Assembly (NCBI RefSeq): GCF_963677845.1
Contig: NZ_OY782498.1
Location: forward strand, 1,182,001 to 1,246,000
Source of the DNA: an uncultured Pseudodesulfovibrio sp.
Lineage (GTDB): Bacteria > Desulfobacterota > Desulfovibrionia > Desulfovibrionales > Desulfovibrionaceae
Length of the DNA stretch: 64,000 bases
Direction: 5' to 3'
Positions 1-7,757 of the stretch are shown one piece after another (the stretch's first letter is position 1; every line of letters starts with the position of its first letter). The notes below the pieces were generated by a model. It was not told where the DNA came from. It saw only the letters and a list, made by a program, of their open reading frames with translations, and did no database searches. The position numbers and the translations under genes are program-made.

Positions 1-460
1 CATGCTGATGGCGCGGGGAGTGGATTTTGCGGACGTGCGTGTCATCGACATGTTTGCTGGTTCCGGTAGCCTTGGAATCGAATGTGTGAGTCGAGGTGCG
101 ACAACAGCTTGGTTTATTGAGAAAAGTTCAAAGGCCGCTGGGCTGATACGAAAGAACTTGTCTGATCTTGGCGTGGAAAAGAAGTGTGCTAAGGTGGTCA
201 GCAAGGACCTTTTTGGCGTATTGTCCAAGTGGCCTGATACGCCTTTTGATCTGGTTTTCATTGACCCGCCCTATGGAAAGGACTTATTGGTCCCGGCTTT
301 GGAGAAGGCGTTGAAAAAAGGGTGGATCGCACCCGGCGCATTAGTCCTGGCCGAAGTGGAGACAGCTATTTGTGCTCCAACCGACGGGCCTATTGCGGAA
401 ATGGAATTGTTAACTGATCGTGAATACGGTCAAACCAGGATACTTTTATGGCGAAATTGA
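1..460 (+). CDS. rsmD: 16S rRNA (guanine-N2)-methyltransferase RsmD, 5' truncated by window
   Basis: This is the C-terminal three quarters of RsmD, which methylates G966 of 16S rRNA during small-subunit assembly. The SAM-binding motif DMFAGSGSLGIE lies near the visible N-terminus and the catalytic motif DPPYGK near the middle, in the order expected for N2-guanine methyltransferases. Full-length family members have about 180-200 residues and 152 codons are visible, so roughly the first 30-40 residues, including the real start, lie before base 1. An ATG at base 2 is in frame but is probably internal. The end overlaps coaD by 13 bases, the classic rsmD-coaD pairing. Confidence 0.93.
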   Translation, partial: MLMARGVDFADVRVIDMFAGSGSLGIECVSRGATTAWFIEKSSKAAGLIRKNLSDLGVEKKCAKVVSKDLFGVLSKWPDTPFDLVFIDPPYGKDLLVPALEKALKKGWIAPGALVLAEVETAICAPTDGPIAEMELLTDREYGQTRILLWRN

Positions 461-978
461 ACCATCGCACGGCTGTTTACCCCGGAACTTTTGATCCCCT
501 TACCATGGGCCATGTCAGTTTAACTCGGCGTGGTCTTCAGGTCTTTGATACTGTGATCCTTGCCGTGGCAGAAAGTACGCCAAAGAAAACACTGTTTTCT
601 GTTGAAGAACGTGTTGAATTGGCAAAAGAAGTTTTTCGCGATGAGCCAAATGTTATTGTCGAGCCGTTTGATTGTTTGTTGATCGACTATGTCGAAAGCA
701 CGGGAGCCGGAACCATTATGCGCGGTCTGCGTGCTGTTTCCGATTTTGAGTATGAATTTCAGATGGCACTCATGAATCGAAAGCTGGAGCGTGAAATTGA
801 AACAGTTTTCATGATGACCGATTTTAAATGGATGTATTTGAGTTCCACGATAGTGAAAGAAGTCGCTCAGTACGGCGGTGATGTTTGCGGATTGGTTCCC
901 GGACCGGTGGTCAAGGCCCTGAATATCAAATATGGATTTTCATACGGTTGTGGCGGCAAAAAGAAGAAAGAAAAATGA
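448..978 (+). CDS. coaD: phosphopantetheine adenylyltransferase CoaD
   Basis: CoaD is a cytoplasmic hexameric enzyme of coenzyme A synthesis that transfers AMP from ATP to 4'-phosphopantetheine, giving dephospho-CoA. The nucleotidyltransferase signature GTFDPLTMGH is at residues 14-23, and the conserved SSTIVKE motif is near residue 134. At 176 residues it is slightly longer than usual because of a lysine-rich tail (GGKKKKEK). The ATG at 448 overlaps the end of rsmD, and the stop overlaps the miaA start as ATGA, so rsmD-coaD-miaA is probably one translationally coupled operon. Confidence 0.96.
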   Translation: MAKLNHRTAVYPGTFDPLTMGHVSLTRRGLQVFDTVILAVAESTPKKTLFSVEERVELAKEVFRDEPNVIVEPFDCLLIDYVESTGAGTIMRGLRAVSDFEYEFQMALMNRKLEREIETVFMMTDFKWMYLSSTIVKEVAQYGGDVCGLVPGPVVKALNIKYGFSYGCGGKKKKEK

Positions 979-1904
979 GCAAAAAGCCTCCCATAGTTTG
1001 TCTTTTAGGTCCTACGGGGACCGGCAAGACCGCTGCGGCCATTGCCATTGCCAAGCGCATGGATGCCAGTGTCATCAATTTTGATTCCCGACAGGTGTAT
1101 CGAGATTTTCCCCTTATTACGGCGCAACCCGATGCTGAGGAACAGGCTGCCTGTCCTCATTTGTTATACGGTTTTTTAGGGACTGAAGAAAAAATGACGG
1201 CTGCCCGGTTTGTGGCACTGGCTGTTGAGAAGATCGAAGAGGTTCGTTCACAAGGCCGTTTACCAATATTGGTAGGCGGGACAGGGATGTATCTACGGTC
1301 TTTGCTTTCCGGGATTGCTCCTATCCCTGAAATACCGGCTGAAATTCGGCAACAGGTTCTTGATCGAGTTAAAATCGAGGGCCCGCAGATTTTGCATGCT
1401 GAATTGACCAAGAACGATCCTGAGTACGCTGCTAAAATTCACCCCAATGACACGCAACGTAATGCTCGTGCTACAGAAGTTTATTTGGCAACGGGGAAGA
1501 GTATTACATGGTGGCATACTGAAAGTGAACATGCCCCGGCACCGTATGAGGCTCTCAAGATTGGTATGAAGATCGATTTGAATGAACTCACACCGCATTT
1601 GGCCAAACGGATCGGAATGATGTTGGAGCAAGGTGCGGTGGATGAAGCCACACGAGCCTATGCGAAGTGTTCAGATGGCAAAGCTCCAGGGTGGACCGGC
1701 ATAGGATGTGCGGAGTTATTGGCCTTTTTGCGAGATGAACTTCCGCTTGGTGACGTTCAAAATATGTGGATTAAAAATACGAGAGCCTATGCCAAACGGC
1801 AGATCACATGGTTCAAAAAAGAATCCGATATTCATTGGTTTGCACCGGGAGCCAACGAAGATATCGCCGACCTTGTGGAGCAATGGTTGGCTGAATTCAA
1901 GTGA
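975..1904 (+). CDS. miaA: tRNA dimethylallyltransferase MiaA
   Basis: MiaA transfers a dimethylallyl group to N6 of A37 in tRNAs that read UNN codons. The P-loop GPTGTGKT lies near residues 12-19 and the substrate-binding segment FDSRQVYRDF near residue 35; the 309-residue length is normal. The frame stays open upstream into coaD, but the ATG at 975 overlaps the coaD stop as ATGA and is followed at once by the conserved N-terminus, so it is the right start. The gene ends directly against the convergent sixA-like gene with no spacer. Confidence 0.96.
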   Translation: MSKKPPIVCLLGPTGTGKTAAAIAIAKRMDASVINFDSRQVYRDFPLITAQPDAEEQAACPHLLYGFLGTEEKMTAARFVALAVEKIEEVRSQGRLPILVGGTGMYLRSLLSGIAPIPEIPAEIRQQVLDRVKIEGPQILHAELTKNDPEYAAKIHPNDTQRNARATEVYLATGKSITWWHTESEHAPAPYEALKIGMKIDLNELTPHLAKRIGMMLEQGAVDEATRAYAKCSDGKAPGWTGIGCAELLAFLRDELPLGDVQNMWIKNTRAYAKRQITWFKKESDIHWFAPGANEDIADLVEQWLAEFK

Positions 1905-2393
1905 TTAATCCTGTCCGATAACGACCAGTTGTGCTGGCGTAAGATACCAATTCAATGTGCCGCAAGTTTCTTTCATGTTCATCTGTAATTGCATGAGACC
2001 GCCATTTTCGATGGCGATGTCCACCGGTGTTTTTGTCGTGAGTATGTGGGAAGCAAGTGCGCCGAGCGAGGGGAGATGTCCCACAATGAGGATGGATTTC
2101 AATCCGTTGTAATCTCGTATGTAATCCAAAGTTTTTTTTGCCGGAGTCATTGCCTTGACGACATCGGTTACTTGAATTCTGGAGGGGGGATACCCCGTCT
2201 GCTCCGCCATTATTTTGGCTGTTTCCAAAGAGCGGGTTTTAGGACTGGCAACCACCAGTTCAAAACGTAGACCTAGAATTTGGGCAGCTCGTGCGGATTT
2301 TTCGATTTGCTCTCGACCCACCGGGCTTAATGGCTGATGCAGGTCAAGCTCTTTGGATAGGCAGACGCCATGTTGCATTAAATGGATAAGCAT
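1905..2393 (-). CDS. SixA-type phosphohistidine phosphatase / histidine phosphatase family
   Basis: A 162-residue member of the histidine phosphatase superfamily; SixA relatives remove phosphate from histidine on signalling phosphotransfer proteins. The ATG at 2393 is chosen over longer options because GTGGAG stands just upstream and the conserved beta strand LIHLMQHG begins there. The usual RHG motif reads QHG at residues 7-9, so the arginine normally next to the phospho-accepting histidine is glutamine. The second arginine (SPKTRSLETA) and second histidine (IVGHLPSLG) are present. The substrate cannot be told from the sequence. Its 3' end abuts miaA. Confidence 0.8.
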   Translation of the reverse strand: MLIHLMQHGVCLSKELDLHQPLSPVGREQIEKSARAAQILGLRFELVVASPKTRSLETAKIMAEQTGYPPSRIQVTDVVKAMTPAKKTLDYIRDYNGLKSILIVGHLPSLGALASHILTTKTPVDIAIENGGLMQLQMNMKETCGTLNWYLTPAQLVVIGQD

Positions 2394-2550
2394 GCGTAAC
2401 TCCACTGTTTGGTTGCCGTATTCTGGAAATGTATCACTCGCGTCAGGGCGCGGCAAGCTGCTTGCAGAAAAGCGGCAACCACGATACATCCGATGGAGTT
2501 TTGATATCCCATACCGCATGCGGTTTTGAATACTTGAGGACACTATACAC

Positions 2551-3456
2551 ATGTCATTTCGTTTCGTTATTCCCATTTTGTTGTCATTGTTTGTCTTTTC
2601 TCCTGTGGCGCATGCTTTTCAAGGGCATGTGCAGCCTTTTGGAAAGGAAGGGGCCATTGCCTGGGGGAATGGCGAACTTTCCGTTGTTCAGTCTGTTGAG
2701 AAAGGGAGCGATGAGGCGACGCCATATACGCCGTTGGCCGTGCGCAAGGCGGTTTCCATGGCTCGTCGGCTTCTGCTTGATATGGTTTTAACTACACGAA
2801 TTAGCGCCAAGCAGACTGTTAGCAGTGCTCTCGCTGATAATCGAGTGCTCTCCAGTCAGGTGAGGGGGCTTGTCCACAATTCCCTTTTTCAAGGACCGTC
2901 CCAGATGGATGCCGAGGGAACTGTTCAGGTTTCTGAGCGATTCAGAGGCAAGTTGGCTGAGCTGATATTGCCGACAACTATTCAGTTTCAAAGCGGTATC
3001 CCTCCTAAATTATCCACGTATATGGAGCAGGATGTTACAGAACTTGAGGCCGTCGGTTCTGCAGTAATCGGATATTCTGGTGTCATCATTGACGCTCGGG
3101 GTATGAAGATTACGCCTGCATTGGCGCCTGTTATTTATGGTGCAGAAGGGCTGGGAGCTTATGGCTCCTTTTTGGTCAGTCGAGCCAATGCTGTGAAAAA
3201 GGGTGTTGTAGCATATGCGAATACGTCCGATATTGCCGTTCTCAAAGAACGCGTGGGTAATAATCCTTTGCGGGTAAAAGCTGTCAGTGCGTATGGCTCC
3301 TGGCGGACGGATATTGTCATTGAGACATCCATGGCCCGGTTAGTTCGTGCTATTATGAAATCTGGGAATATTGTTGCGAATTGTGCCGTCGTGATCGTCG
3401 TGGACGAAGCTGCGCCTGTCGAAACCATAGAAACTGTCGAAACCGAAAGCGAATAA
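2551..3456 (+). CDS. exported protein of unknown function, LPP20-like region
   Basis: A 301-residue protein with a clear Sec signal peptide (hydrophobic core around residues 5-17, cleavage likely after AHA near residue 22). Residues of about 60-150 (ARRLLLDMVL through EGTVQVSERF) resemble the LPP20/FlgT-type pattern of a helix, a variable stretch, then a strand with G.V.VSE. This is a by-eye resemblance, not a firm assignment. A second alpha/beta region follows and the C-terminus is acidic. The likely location is periplasm or outer membrane. It lies 15 bases before a second exported protein and then pgsA, so the three are probably cotranscribed. Function unknown. Confidence 0.75.
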   Translation: MSFRFVIPILLSLFVFSPVAHAFQGHVQPFGKEGAIAWGNGELSVVQSVEKGSDEATPYTPLAVRKAVSMARRLLLDMVLTTRISAKQTVSSALADNRVLSSQVRGLVHNSLFQGPSQMDAEGTVQVSERFRGKLAELILPTTIQFQSGIPPKLSTYMEQDVTELEAVGSAVIGYSGVIIDARGMKITPALAPVIYGAEGLGAYGSFLVSRANAVKKGVVAYANTSDIAVLKERVGNNPLRVKAVSAYGSWRTDIVIETSMARLVRAIMKSGNIVANCAVVIVVDEAAPVETIETVETESE

Positions 3457-3471
3457 GCGCGAGTCGAGATA

Positions 3472-4365
3472 ATGCATACTATTTTGAGAATTTGTTCTTT
3501 TTTGATGTGCCTCATGATTTTCCCTGTCATGGCAGCAGCCGGTACTGTGGATGTTTTTCGGGCTGCGGAAGAAAATGTATCTCCAATGGAGATGCGTACG
3601 CGAGCAATGGCCGAAGGGTTTGCTATGGCGGTGCTGAGCGAGGCCCGAGTCATGTTACCCGATCTTGACCCTTTGCGTACTGAAGCCTTGAAAATGTATC
3701 TCGTTGGGCACGCCAAACCGTATATTCAGGGCTACAAACTTTTGTCTTCCAAGGAAGTTGATGAAGGCCTTGAAATGCGCATGGATGTGCGGATTAACAA
3801 GCGAACATTGCGTGATGGTTTGAAAAAAATGGGACTTTTCCAGACGGTGAAAACGCCACTGGCGGCATCTGTGATTTGGCCTCAGGAAATGACCGTTGAT
3901 GAAATGGCTATCTTGCAGGGACTTATCACGATGACTGGTCTGGAGTTGGAAGAGAATACGTATCCAGCTTTATTTCTCGAATATACCAAGGAAAAGGCCT
4001 ATAAGGGGCGTATGGTTCTGGATAATCATGAATGGCTTAGTATCAACAAGGATTTGTCTGTGGTTTGGGTTGATCTTTGGGCCCGGTATTTTAATCAGTC
4101 TCAATTAAAGGCTGTTCCGGCCAAAACGCAACTGCTTACTATTTCAGGATGGTTTTCGCCCGACGGAGTTTTGGAATTTGATCGTGTCCTTAGAGGATGG
4201 GATTCTGCTGTTCAGGAAGCGCGATTAGTGGAAATGGATATGCAACCCACAGGAGCAGGTGCCGTCTGGGATGTGAATATTCTGAACCGTGATAGATTAG
4301 ACATGCTGTTGCAGTCGTTTTTGCCTCAGCGTGGTTTGACGTTTCAATTGACGCAGGGAGACTAA
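3472..4365 (+). CDS. exported protein of unknown function, partner of the preceding gene
   Basis: A 297-residue protein with a signal peptide (residues 1-23, MAAAGTVD at the junction). Positions of about 35-120 contain a helical stretch rich in Met, Ala and Arg, then the strand GYKLLSSKEVDEGLEMRMDV, which looks like a small alpha/beta domain repeated from the preceding exported protein (the two share size, export and a strand ending in V.V). No catalytic motif is visible. The gene follows its neighbour by 15 bases and precedes pgsA by 18, which suggests an envelope role. I cannot name a family with confidence. Confidence 0.72.
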   Translation: MHTILRICSFLMCLMIFPVMAAAGTVDVFRAAEENVSPMEMRTRAMAEGFAMAVLSEARVMLPDLDPLRTEALKMYLVGHAKPYIQGYKLLSSKEVDEGLEMRMDVRINKRTLRDGLKKMGLFQTVKTPLAASVIWPQEMTVDEMAILQGLITMTGLELEENTYPALFLEYTKEKAYKGRMVLDNHEWLSINKDLSVVWVDLWARYFNQSQLKAVPAKTQLLTISGWFSPDGVLEFDRVLRGWDSAVQEARLVEMDMQPTGAGAVWDVNILNRDRLDMLLQSFLPQRGLTFQLTQGD

Positions 4366-4383
4366 GAGGGAGGCCATACCGCC

Positions 4384-4953
4384 GTGTCGCGTGATGCCAT
4401 TTGGACTGTTCCCAATATTTTGACAATAATTCGGATTCTGCTGACTCCGGCCTTTGTCATGGCGTATATTTCAGAGAACTTTAATTTTGCCTGGATACTT
4501 TTTGCCATTGCCGGTTTGACAGACGCACTCGATGGCTTTTTGGCCAGAATGTGGGATCAGCGTACACAACTTGGTGCCATGCTTGACCCACTTGCTGACA
4601 AGGTCCTGCTCGTCACATCTTTTCTTTGCTTAGCCCTTAAAGGGTGGATTCCTTCCTGGTTTGCCGTGTTGGTTGTCAGCCGTGATGTCATCATTGTCGG
4701 AGGGTTGGCTTTGCTTCATTTTTGGGGGATTGAGGTGCGTAGCCGTATTAAGCCCATCTGGATCAGCAAGTTTACCACTGCCGCTCAAATCTTTCTGGTC
4801 ATTTTTGTCATGATACAAAGGTCTTTTGGGTTGGACTTCTCCTTAATACAATTACTCATGGTTTGGCTGACGGGTGGTGTTACGGTTATATCCGGAATTG
4901 CCTATGTGCGTCGCGGCTTTGAGCTTTTTTCAGAAGAATCCGACGGACAATAA
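4384..4953 (+). CDS. pgsA: CDP-diacylglycerol--glycerol-3-phosphate 3-phosphatidyltransferase PgsA
   Basis: PgsA makes phosphatidylglycerophosphate from CDP-diacylglycerol and glycerol-3-phosphate in the inner membrane, the committed step to phosphatidylglycerol and cardiolipin. The CDP-alcohol phosphotransferase signature D..DG..AR.(8)G...D...D runs from DALDGFLAR to MLDPLADK near residues 47-73, with several membrane helices around it. It is 189 residues long and starts at GTG, with GGGAGG about ten bases upstream. It is third in a run after two exported proteins and is followed by a strong bidirectional terminator shared with tatA. Confidence 0.94.
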   Translation: MSRDAIWTVPNILTIIRILLTPAFVMAYISENFNFAWILFAIAGLTDALDGFLARMWDQRTQLGAMLDPLADKVLLVTSFLCLALKGWIPSWFAVLVVSRDVIIVGGLALLHFWGIEVRSRIKPIWISKFTTAAQIFLVIFVMIQRSFGLDFSLIQLLMVWLTGGVTVISGIAYVRRGFELFSEESDGQ

Positions 4954-4972
4954 TTTTTGATCACACAAAGAA

Positions 4973-4999
4973 AAACCCGGTTGCATGACAACCGGGTTT
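4973..4999. terminator. bidirectional terminator between pgsA and tatA
   Basis: A perfect 10-bp inverted repeat (AAACCCGGTT / AACCGGGTTT) with a 7-base loop sits between two convergent genes, with A residues on one side and TTTAAATAA on the other. It could stop transcription from both directions. Confidence 0.85.
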
Positions 5000-5027
5000 A
5001 AATAACATTTGAAAGATTGGACGTGGG

Positions 5028-5225
5028 CTAGCTTTCTTTCTTGTCTTCGTCTTTTTCTTCTCTTGGGGTGACGTCGATTTCGTCAGGTTCGTTGGTCGCT
5101 TTTTTGAAATTGCTGATTGCTTTACCGATGCCACCGCCAATTTCAGGCAACTTCTTGGCACCAAAGATGACCAGGACGATAACGAGAATTATCAACAGTT
5201 CCCAAACTCCGAATCCGCCGATCAT
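5028..5225 (-). CDS. tatA: Sec-independent translocase subunit TatA
   Basis: TatA/E family, the pore-forming subunit of the twin-arginine export system, which moves folded proteins (often cofactor-bearing enzymes) across the inner membrane. It has one N-terminal membrane helix ([21 protein letters not shown], residues 8-28), the FG.KKLPE hinge, an amphipathic helix with [13 protein letters not shown], and a charged tail; 65 residues is normal for a short TatA. GGAGG lies seven bases before the ATG. No tatB or tatC is in the window, so it is a single-gene unit here, read from its own promoter. Confidence 0.95.
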   Translation of the reverse strand: MIGGFGVWELLIILVIVLVIFGAKKLPEIGGGIGKAISNFKKATNEPDEIDVTPREEKDEDKKES

Positions 5226-5274
5226 ATATTGCCTCCAATTTGGTGAAAGTCCACGTGATTATTTGTTGACTGAG

Positions 5275-5303
5275 GCTATACACCCGAGCAAATGCTCAGT
5301 CAA
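5275..5303 (-). promoter_or_regulatory. sigma70-type promoter of tatA inside an inverted repeat
   Basis: Read on the minus strand: TTGACT, 17 bases, then TATAGC, located 50-78 bases upstream of the tatA start. The -35 box lies within one arm of a 9-bp inverted repeat (TTGACTGAG at 5265-5273, CTCAGTCAA at 5295-5303), so the site may also be an operator or contain a divergent -35. Confidence 0.55.
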
Positions 5304-5449
5304 GGACGTGGATTCTTTTCCTGCCTTGACACCGCAGGGAGAAAAGGAGCTCTTCCTCCTTTACAATCAGGGGTATGGGTTTTACATCATTCAGGTCCGG
5401 GAACTGTGTGTTTTTTATTTTACAGCCCATATATGAATAATGAGCGACT

Positions 5450-5833
5450 ATGAATGATATAAAGCGATTGCCGGGTGACGGATGTATGCATTACGTCCGA
5501 GGACGATGCCTGTACGAGGAACGTCTCAATCCTGGGTATACACAGTCTTGGCGATGTCAGGTTCTTAAGAGATGGGAATCGAAATTCGACGATTTTTTGG
5601 CTCGGGCAGAGTTTTTTGGTGTTGAACAGAAGGCTGTGCCGGATTTGTGGGATCGCCAATTCCAACGTATGGCCCGCGATGTGTTTCATTGTCAGATGTA
5701 TACCTATGAGCCCGGCGTGGAACCCCCGGGGTGTCGCAACCAACTGGATGCCATTTGTATTCACGGTCTGCCTAAATGCCATGGTCGTTGTCGCCATTAC
5801 GAAATTGCAATTCCCGAACATGATGAAGAATAG
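5450..5833 (+). CDS. small cysteine-rich protein, unknown function
   Basis: A 127-residue soluble protein without signal peptide or membrane segment. It has eight cysteines (residues 12, 20, 36, 81, 95, 103, 110 and 114), the last two as C...C, plus several histidines nearby. This spacing suggests a bound metal or Fe-S cluster, but it matches no ferredoxin or zinc-ribbon pattern I recognise. The coding frame is supported by steady codon use and by the next gene starting 17 bases later with a good ribosome site (TTAGGAGA). Upstream lies a 220-base intergenic stretch shared with tatA. Function unknown. Confidence 0.75.
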   Translation: MNDIKRLPGDGCMHYVRGRCLYEERLNPGYTQSWRCQVLKRWESKFDDFLARAEFFGVEQKAVPDLWDRQFQRMARDVFHCQMYTYEPGVEPPGCRNQLDAICIHGLPKCHGRCRHYEIAIPEHDEE

Positions 5834-5850
5834 AAATTAGGAGAATACAC

Positions 5851-6633
5851 ATGCTGCTCTCTTTTCCCAATCTGCACCCTGAGTTATGGACAGGTAGTCC
5901 GGTGGAAGGACTCAAATTTCTTGACCCCGGATTGAACGAAGCATCGTTTGATGGCGCGTTCCGTCCAGAGGGGTTGCCGCTTGATCCCAAGACTGCGACT
6001 GCTCTTATCAATGATTGCATCAATTTTGGTGAACAATTTAAAGACCCCGGTGAGATGGCGTATTTCGGAGCTGTGACCACAGATGATTTTTATGAAGGGT
6101 CGAGTATGTCCATTCAGGCACAGCTCACCCGGCAGTTTGATGATGGTCAAGGCTCCAAGCAGGAGCGTGAAGAAAAGGAAGCTCGGTCCAAGGCACAGTT
6201 TATTTTGTTGCTGGCTTGGTTCTTTGAAGAGCGCATGATCGAGTTGTCCGGACTGGAGAAGGGGATCAAAGCGAGCTGGGAGTCCATGGATACTACTTTG
6301 GGAGTAGATGATGAAGATCGTATCAATGAGCGTGTTGTCAATCTTGGCAATGCGCAAAGTCATACGGGTGGCGTATCAGATGGCCAGACCATTCCGCTCC
6401 CGTGGCAACGAGTGGTTGAAGCTTTGCCTGCCTTTATCCCCGAAGACACGATATTGATTTGCTCCGACAGTGAAATTCTTGATGCATGGGGAGAACTCGA
6501 CATCGACTTTTCCGAGAATGAGGACGGAATGCTTACAGCAACATTGCCAGCGTGGAAGTTTGCTGGACGGCGCAGGGCGCCGGAAGGCACACCCACTGCG
6601 CTCAAGAGTGTGACTGTCGGAATTCTCAAATAA
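5851..6633 (+). CDS. conserved-looking cytoplasmic protein of unknown function
   Basis: A 260-residue acidic protein with no signal peptide or membrane helix. Residues of about 90-140 form a charged helix (QGSKQEREEKEARSKAQF) leading into an amphipathic LLLAWFFEERM segment; the C-terminal third is beta-rich (TILICSDSEILDAWGELDID). No catalytic motif is evident. TTAGGAGA stands nine bases upstream of the ATG. It sits between a Cys-rich protein and a HAD phosphatase with short gaps, so the three are likely cotranscribed. I cannot assign a family. Confidence 0.75.
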   Translation: MLLSFPNLHPELWTGSPVEGLKFLDPGLNEASFDGAFRPEGLPLDPKTATALINDCINFGEQFKDPGEMAYFGAVTTDDFYEGSSMSIQAQLTRQFDDGQGSKQEREEKEARSKAQFILLLAWFFEERMIELSGLEKGIKASWESMDTTLGVDDEDRINERVVNLGNAQSHTGGVSDGQTIPLPWQRVVEALPAFIPEDTILICSDSEILDAWGELDIDFSENEDGMLTATLPAWKFAGRRRAPEGTPTALKSVTVGILK

Positions 6634-6648
6634 TTTTAGGAGATATTG

Positions 6649-7329
6649 ATGGCGCTTGCCAACCAGATAATGAACTCGGACTTACTCGGGGGCCTCAAGA
6701 CTGTTGTTTTTGATTGCGACGGGGTCCTCATAGATTCCTATGAAGCGAATATGCATTACTATGGGACGATTAGAAAGGAATTGGGGTTGCCTCCTCTTTC
6801 AGATGAGGAGAAATATTATGTACATACGCGGACTCATAAAGAGGCCGTGACCCGTATCGTGCCGGAAGATCTGTTTGATGAAGCGTGGAAGCTCGTGAAG
6901 GCTTTTGATTCCTCTTCATTGCATCAATATCTTAAACGATCAGATGGGATTCGTGAATTTTTGTGGTGGTTGCGTGATGCAGGCTTCGGCTTGGCTGTGA
7001 ATACCAGTCGCGGTGATACCATGGATGGCATTTTGACCATGATGGACCTTGAAGGTTTTTTCTATCCGGTCATGACTTCGGATAAAGTCTGTGTTCCAAA
7101 GCCTCATCCTGAAGGAATATTTACAATTATGCGGGAACATTGTGTTCAACCACACGAGGTTGCCTACATAGGAGATTCCATCGTGGATGAGAAAACCGCC
7201 CGAGCGGCTGGAGTCCGTTTTTGGGCATATAAAGATACAAATATGACCGCTGAAGTCCACATTGATGATTTCTGGGCAATCAAGGCGGCCATGCAAAGGT
7301 GCTACAAAGGGCGTGGACAGTCGTTTTAA
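6649..7329 (+). CDS. HAD-superfamily hydrolase, phosphoglycolate-phosphatase-like
   Basis: A 226-residue HAD phosphatase. Motif I FDCDGVLIDS carries the nucleophile and acid Asp pair near residues 23-25, motif II is NTSRG, motif III is the lysine in VPKPHPEG, and motif IV is IGDSIVDEKTA. An alpha-helical cap lies between motifs I and II, as in class C1 enzymes such as Gph. The substrate is not predictable, but phosphoglycolate or another small sugar phosphate is typical. An in-frame TTG lies just upstream at 6646. The ATG at 6649 is better spaced, six bases after AGGAG. Confidence 0.88.
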   Translation: MALANQIMNSDLLGGLKTVVFDCDGVLIDSYEANMHYYGTIRKELGLPPLSDEEKYYVHTRTHKEAVTRIVPEDLFDEAWKLVKAFDSSSLHQYLKRSDGIREFLWWLRDAGFGLAVNTSRGDTMDGILTMMDLEGFFYPVMTSDKVCVPKPHPEGIFTIMREHCVQPHEVAYIGDSIVDEKTARAAGVRFWAYKDTNMTAEVHIDDFWAIKAAMQRCYKGRGQSF

Positions 7330-7382
7330 GACTTGATTCTTACTATGCTGTGTGCGAAATTGACCACATTGGTATTAATGGC

Positions 7383-7398
7383 GGATACAAAGGTATCC
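7383..7398 (+). terminator. small hairpin before yggT
   Basis: A perfect 6-bp stem (GGATAC, loop AAAG, GTATCC) followed by TTATGATTTT. It may be a weak terminator after the HAD gene or part of the yggT leader. The T-run is poor. Confidence 0.3.
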
Positions 7399-7417
7399 TT
7401 ATGATTTTGGAGGATAT

Positions 7418-7735
7418 ATGGATTTTCTGGGCTCGTTAGTCCAAGCGACGGCGTATATTACCAACACCGTCCTTACGATATATTTTTGGATCGTTATCAT
7501 TTCTGCATTGCTTTCCTGGGTCAATCCTGACCCGTATAATCCCATCGTGCGTTTTCTGCGTGGTGTGACGGAACCGGTCTTCTACAAGATTCGCCGGTGG
7601 CTTCCGTTTGCCGTTGTCGGTGGTTTTGATCTTTCGCCCATCGTGGTGATTCTTGCCATTCAGGTGTGCAAGATCGTTGTGGTCGAAAATCTGTACCGCC
7701 TCGCGTACTCCATGAGTACCGGCGTACCCATGTAG
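7418..7735 (+). CDS. YggT family membrane protein
   Basis: A 105-residue YggT protein with two hydrophobic segments (about residues 13-33 and 66-90) flanking the family core SWVNPDPYNPIVRFLRGVTEP. YggT proteins are inner-membrane proteins linked to cell division and osmotic protection, and they often stand next to divIVA/sepF genes, as here. TTGGAGGA precedes the ATG. It is followed after 22 bases by the DivIVA gene. Confidence 0.9.
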   Translation: MDFLGSLVQATAYITNTVLTIYFWIVIISALLSWVNPDPYNPIVRFLRGVTEPVFYKIRRWLPFAVVGGFDLSPIVVILAIQVCKIVVVENLYRLAYSMSTGVPM

Positions 7736-7757
7736 CCGACCACACAGGAGGACTGCC

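Noticed and set aside
885-974. N-terminal extension of miaA into coaD
   Set aside because: The 30 extra codons show no similarity, whereas the ATG at 975 overlaps the coaD stop and starts the conserved protein.
5041-5436. 131-codon plus-strand frame across tatA
   Set aside because: It is the antisense shadow of tatA plus intergenic sequence, with no domain.
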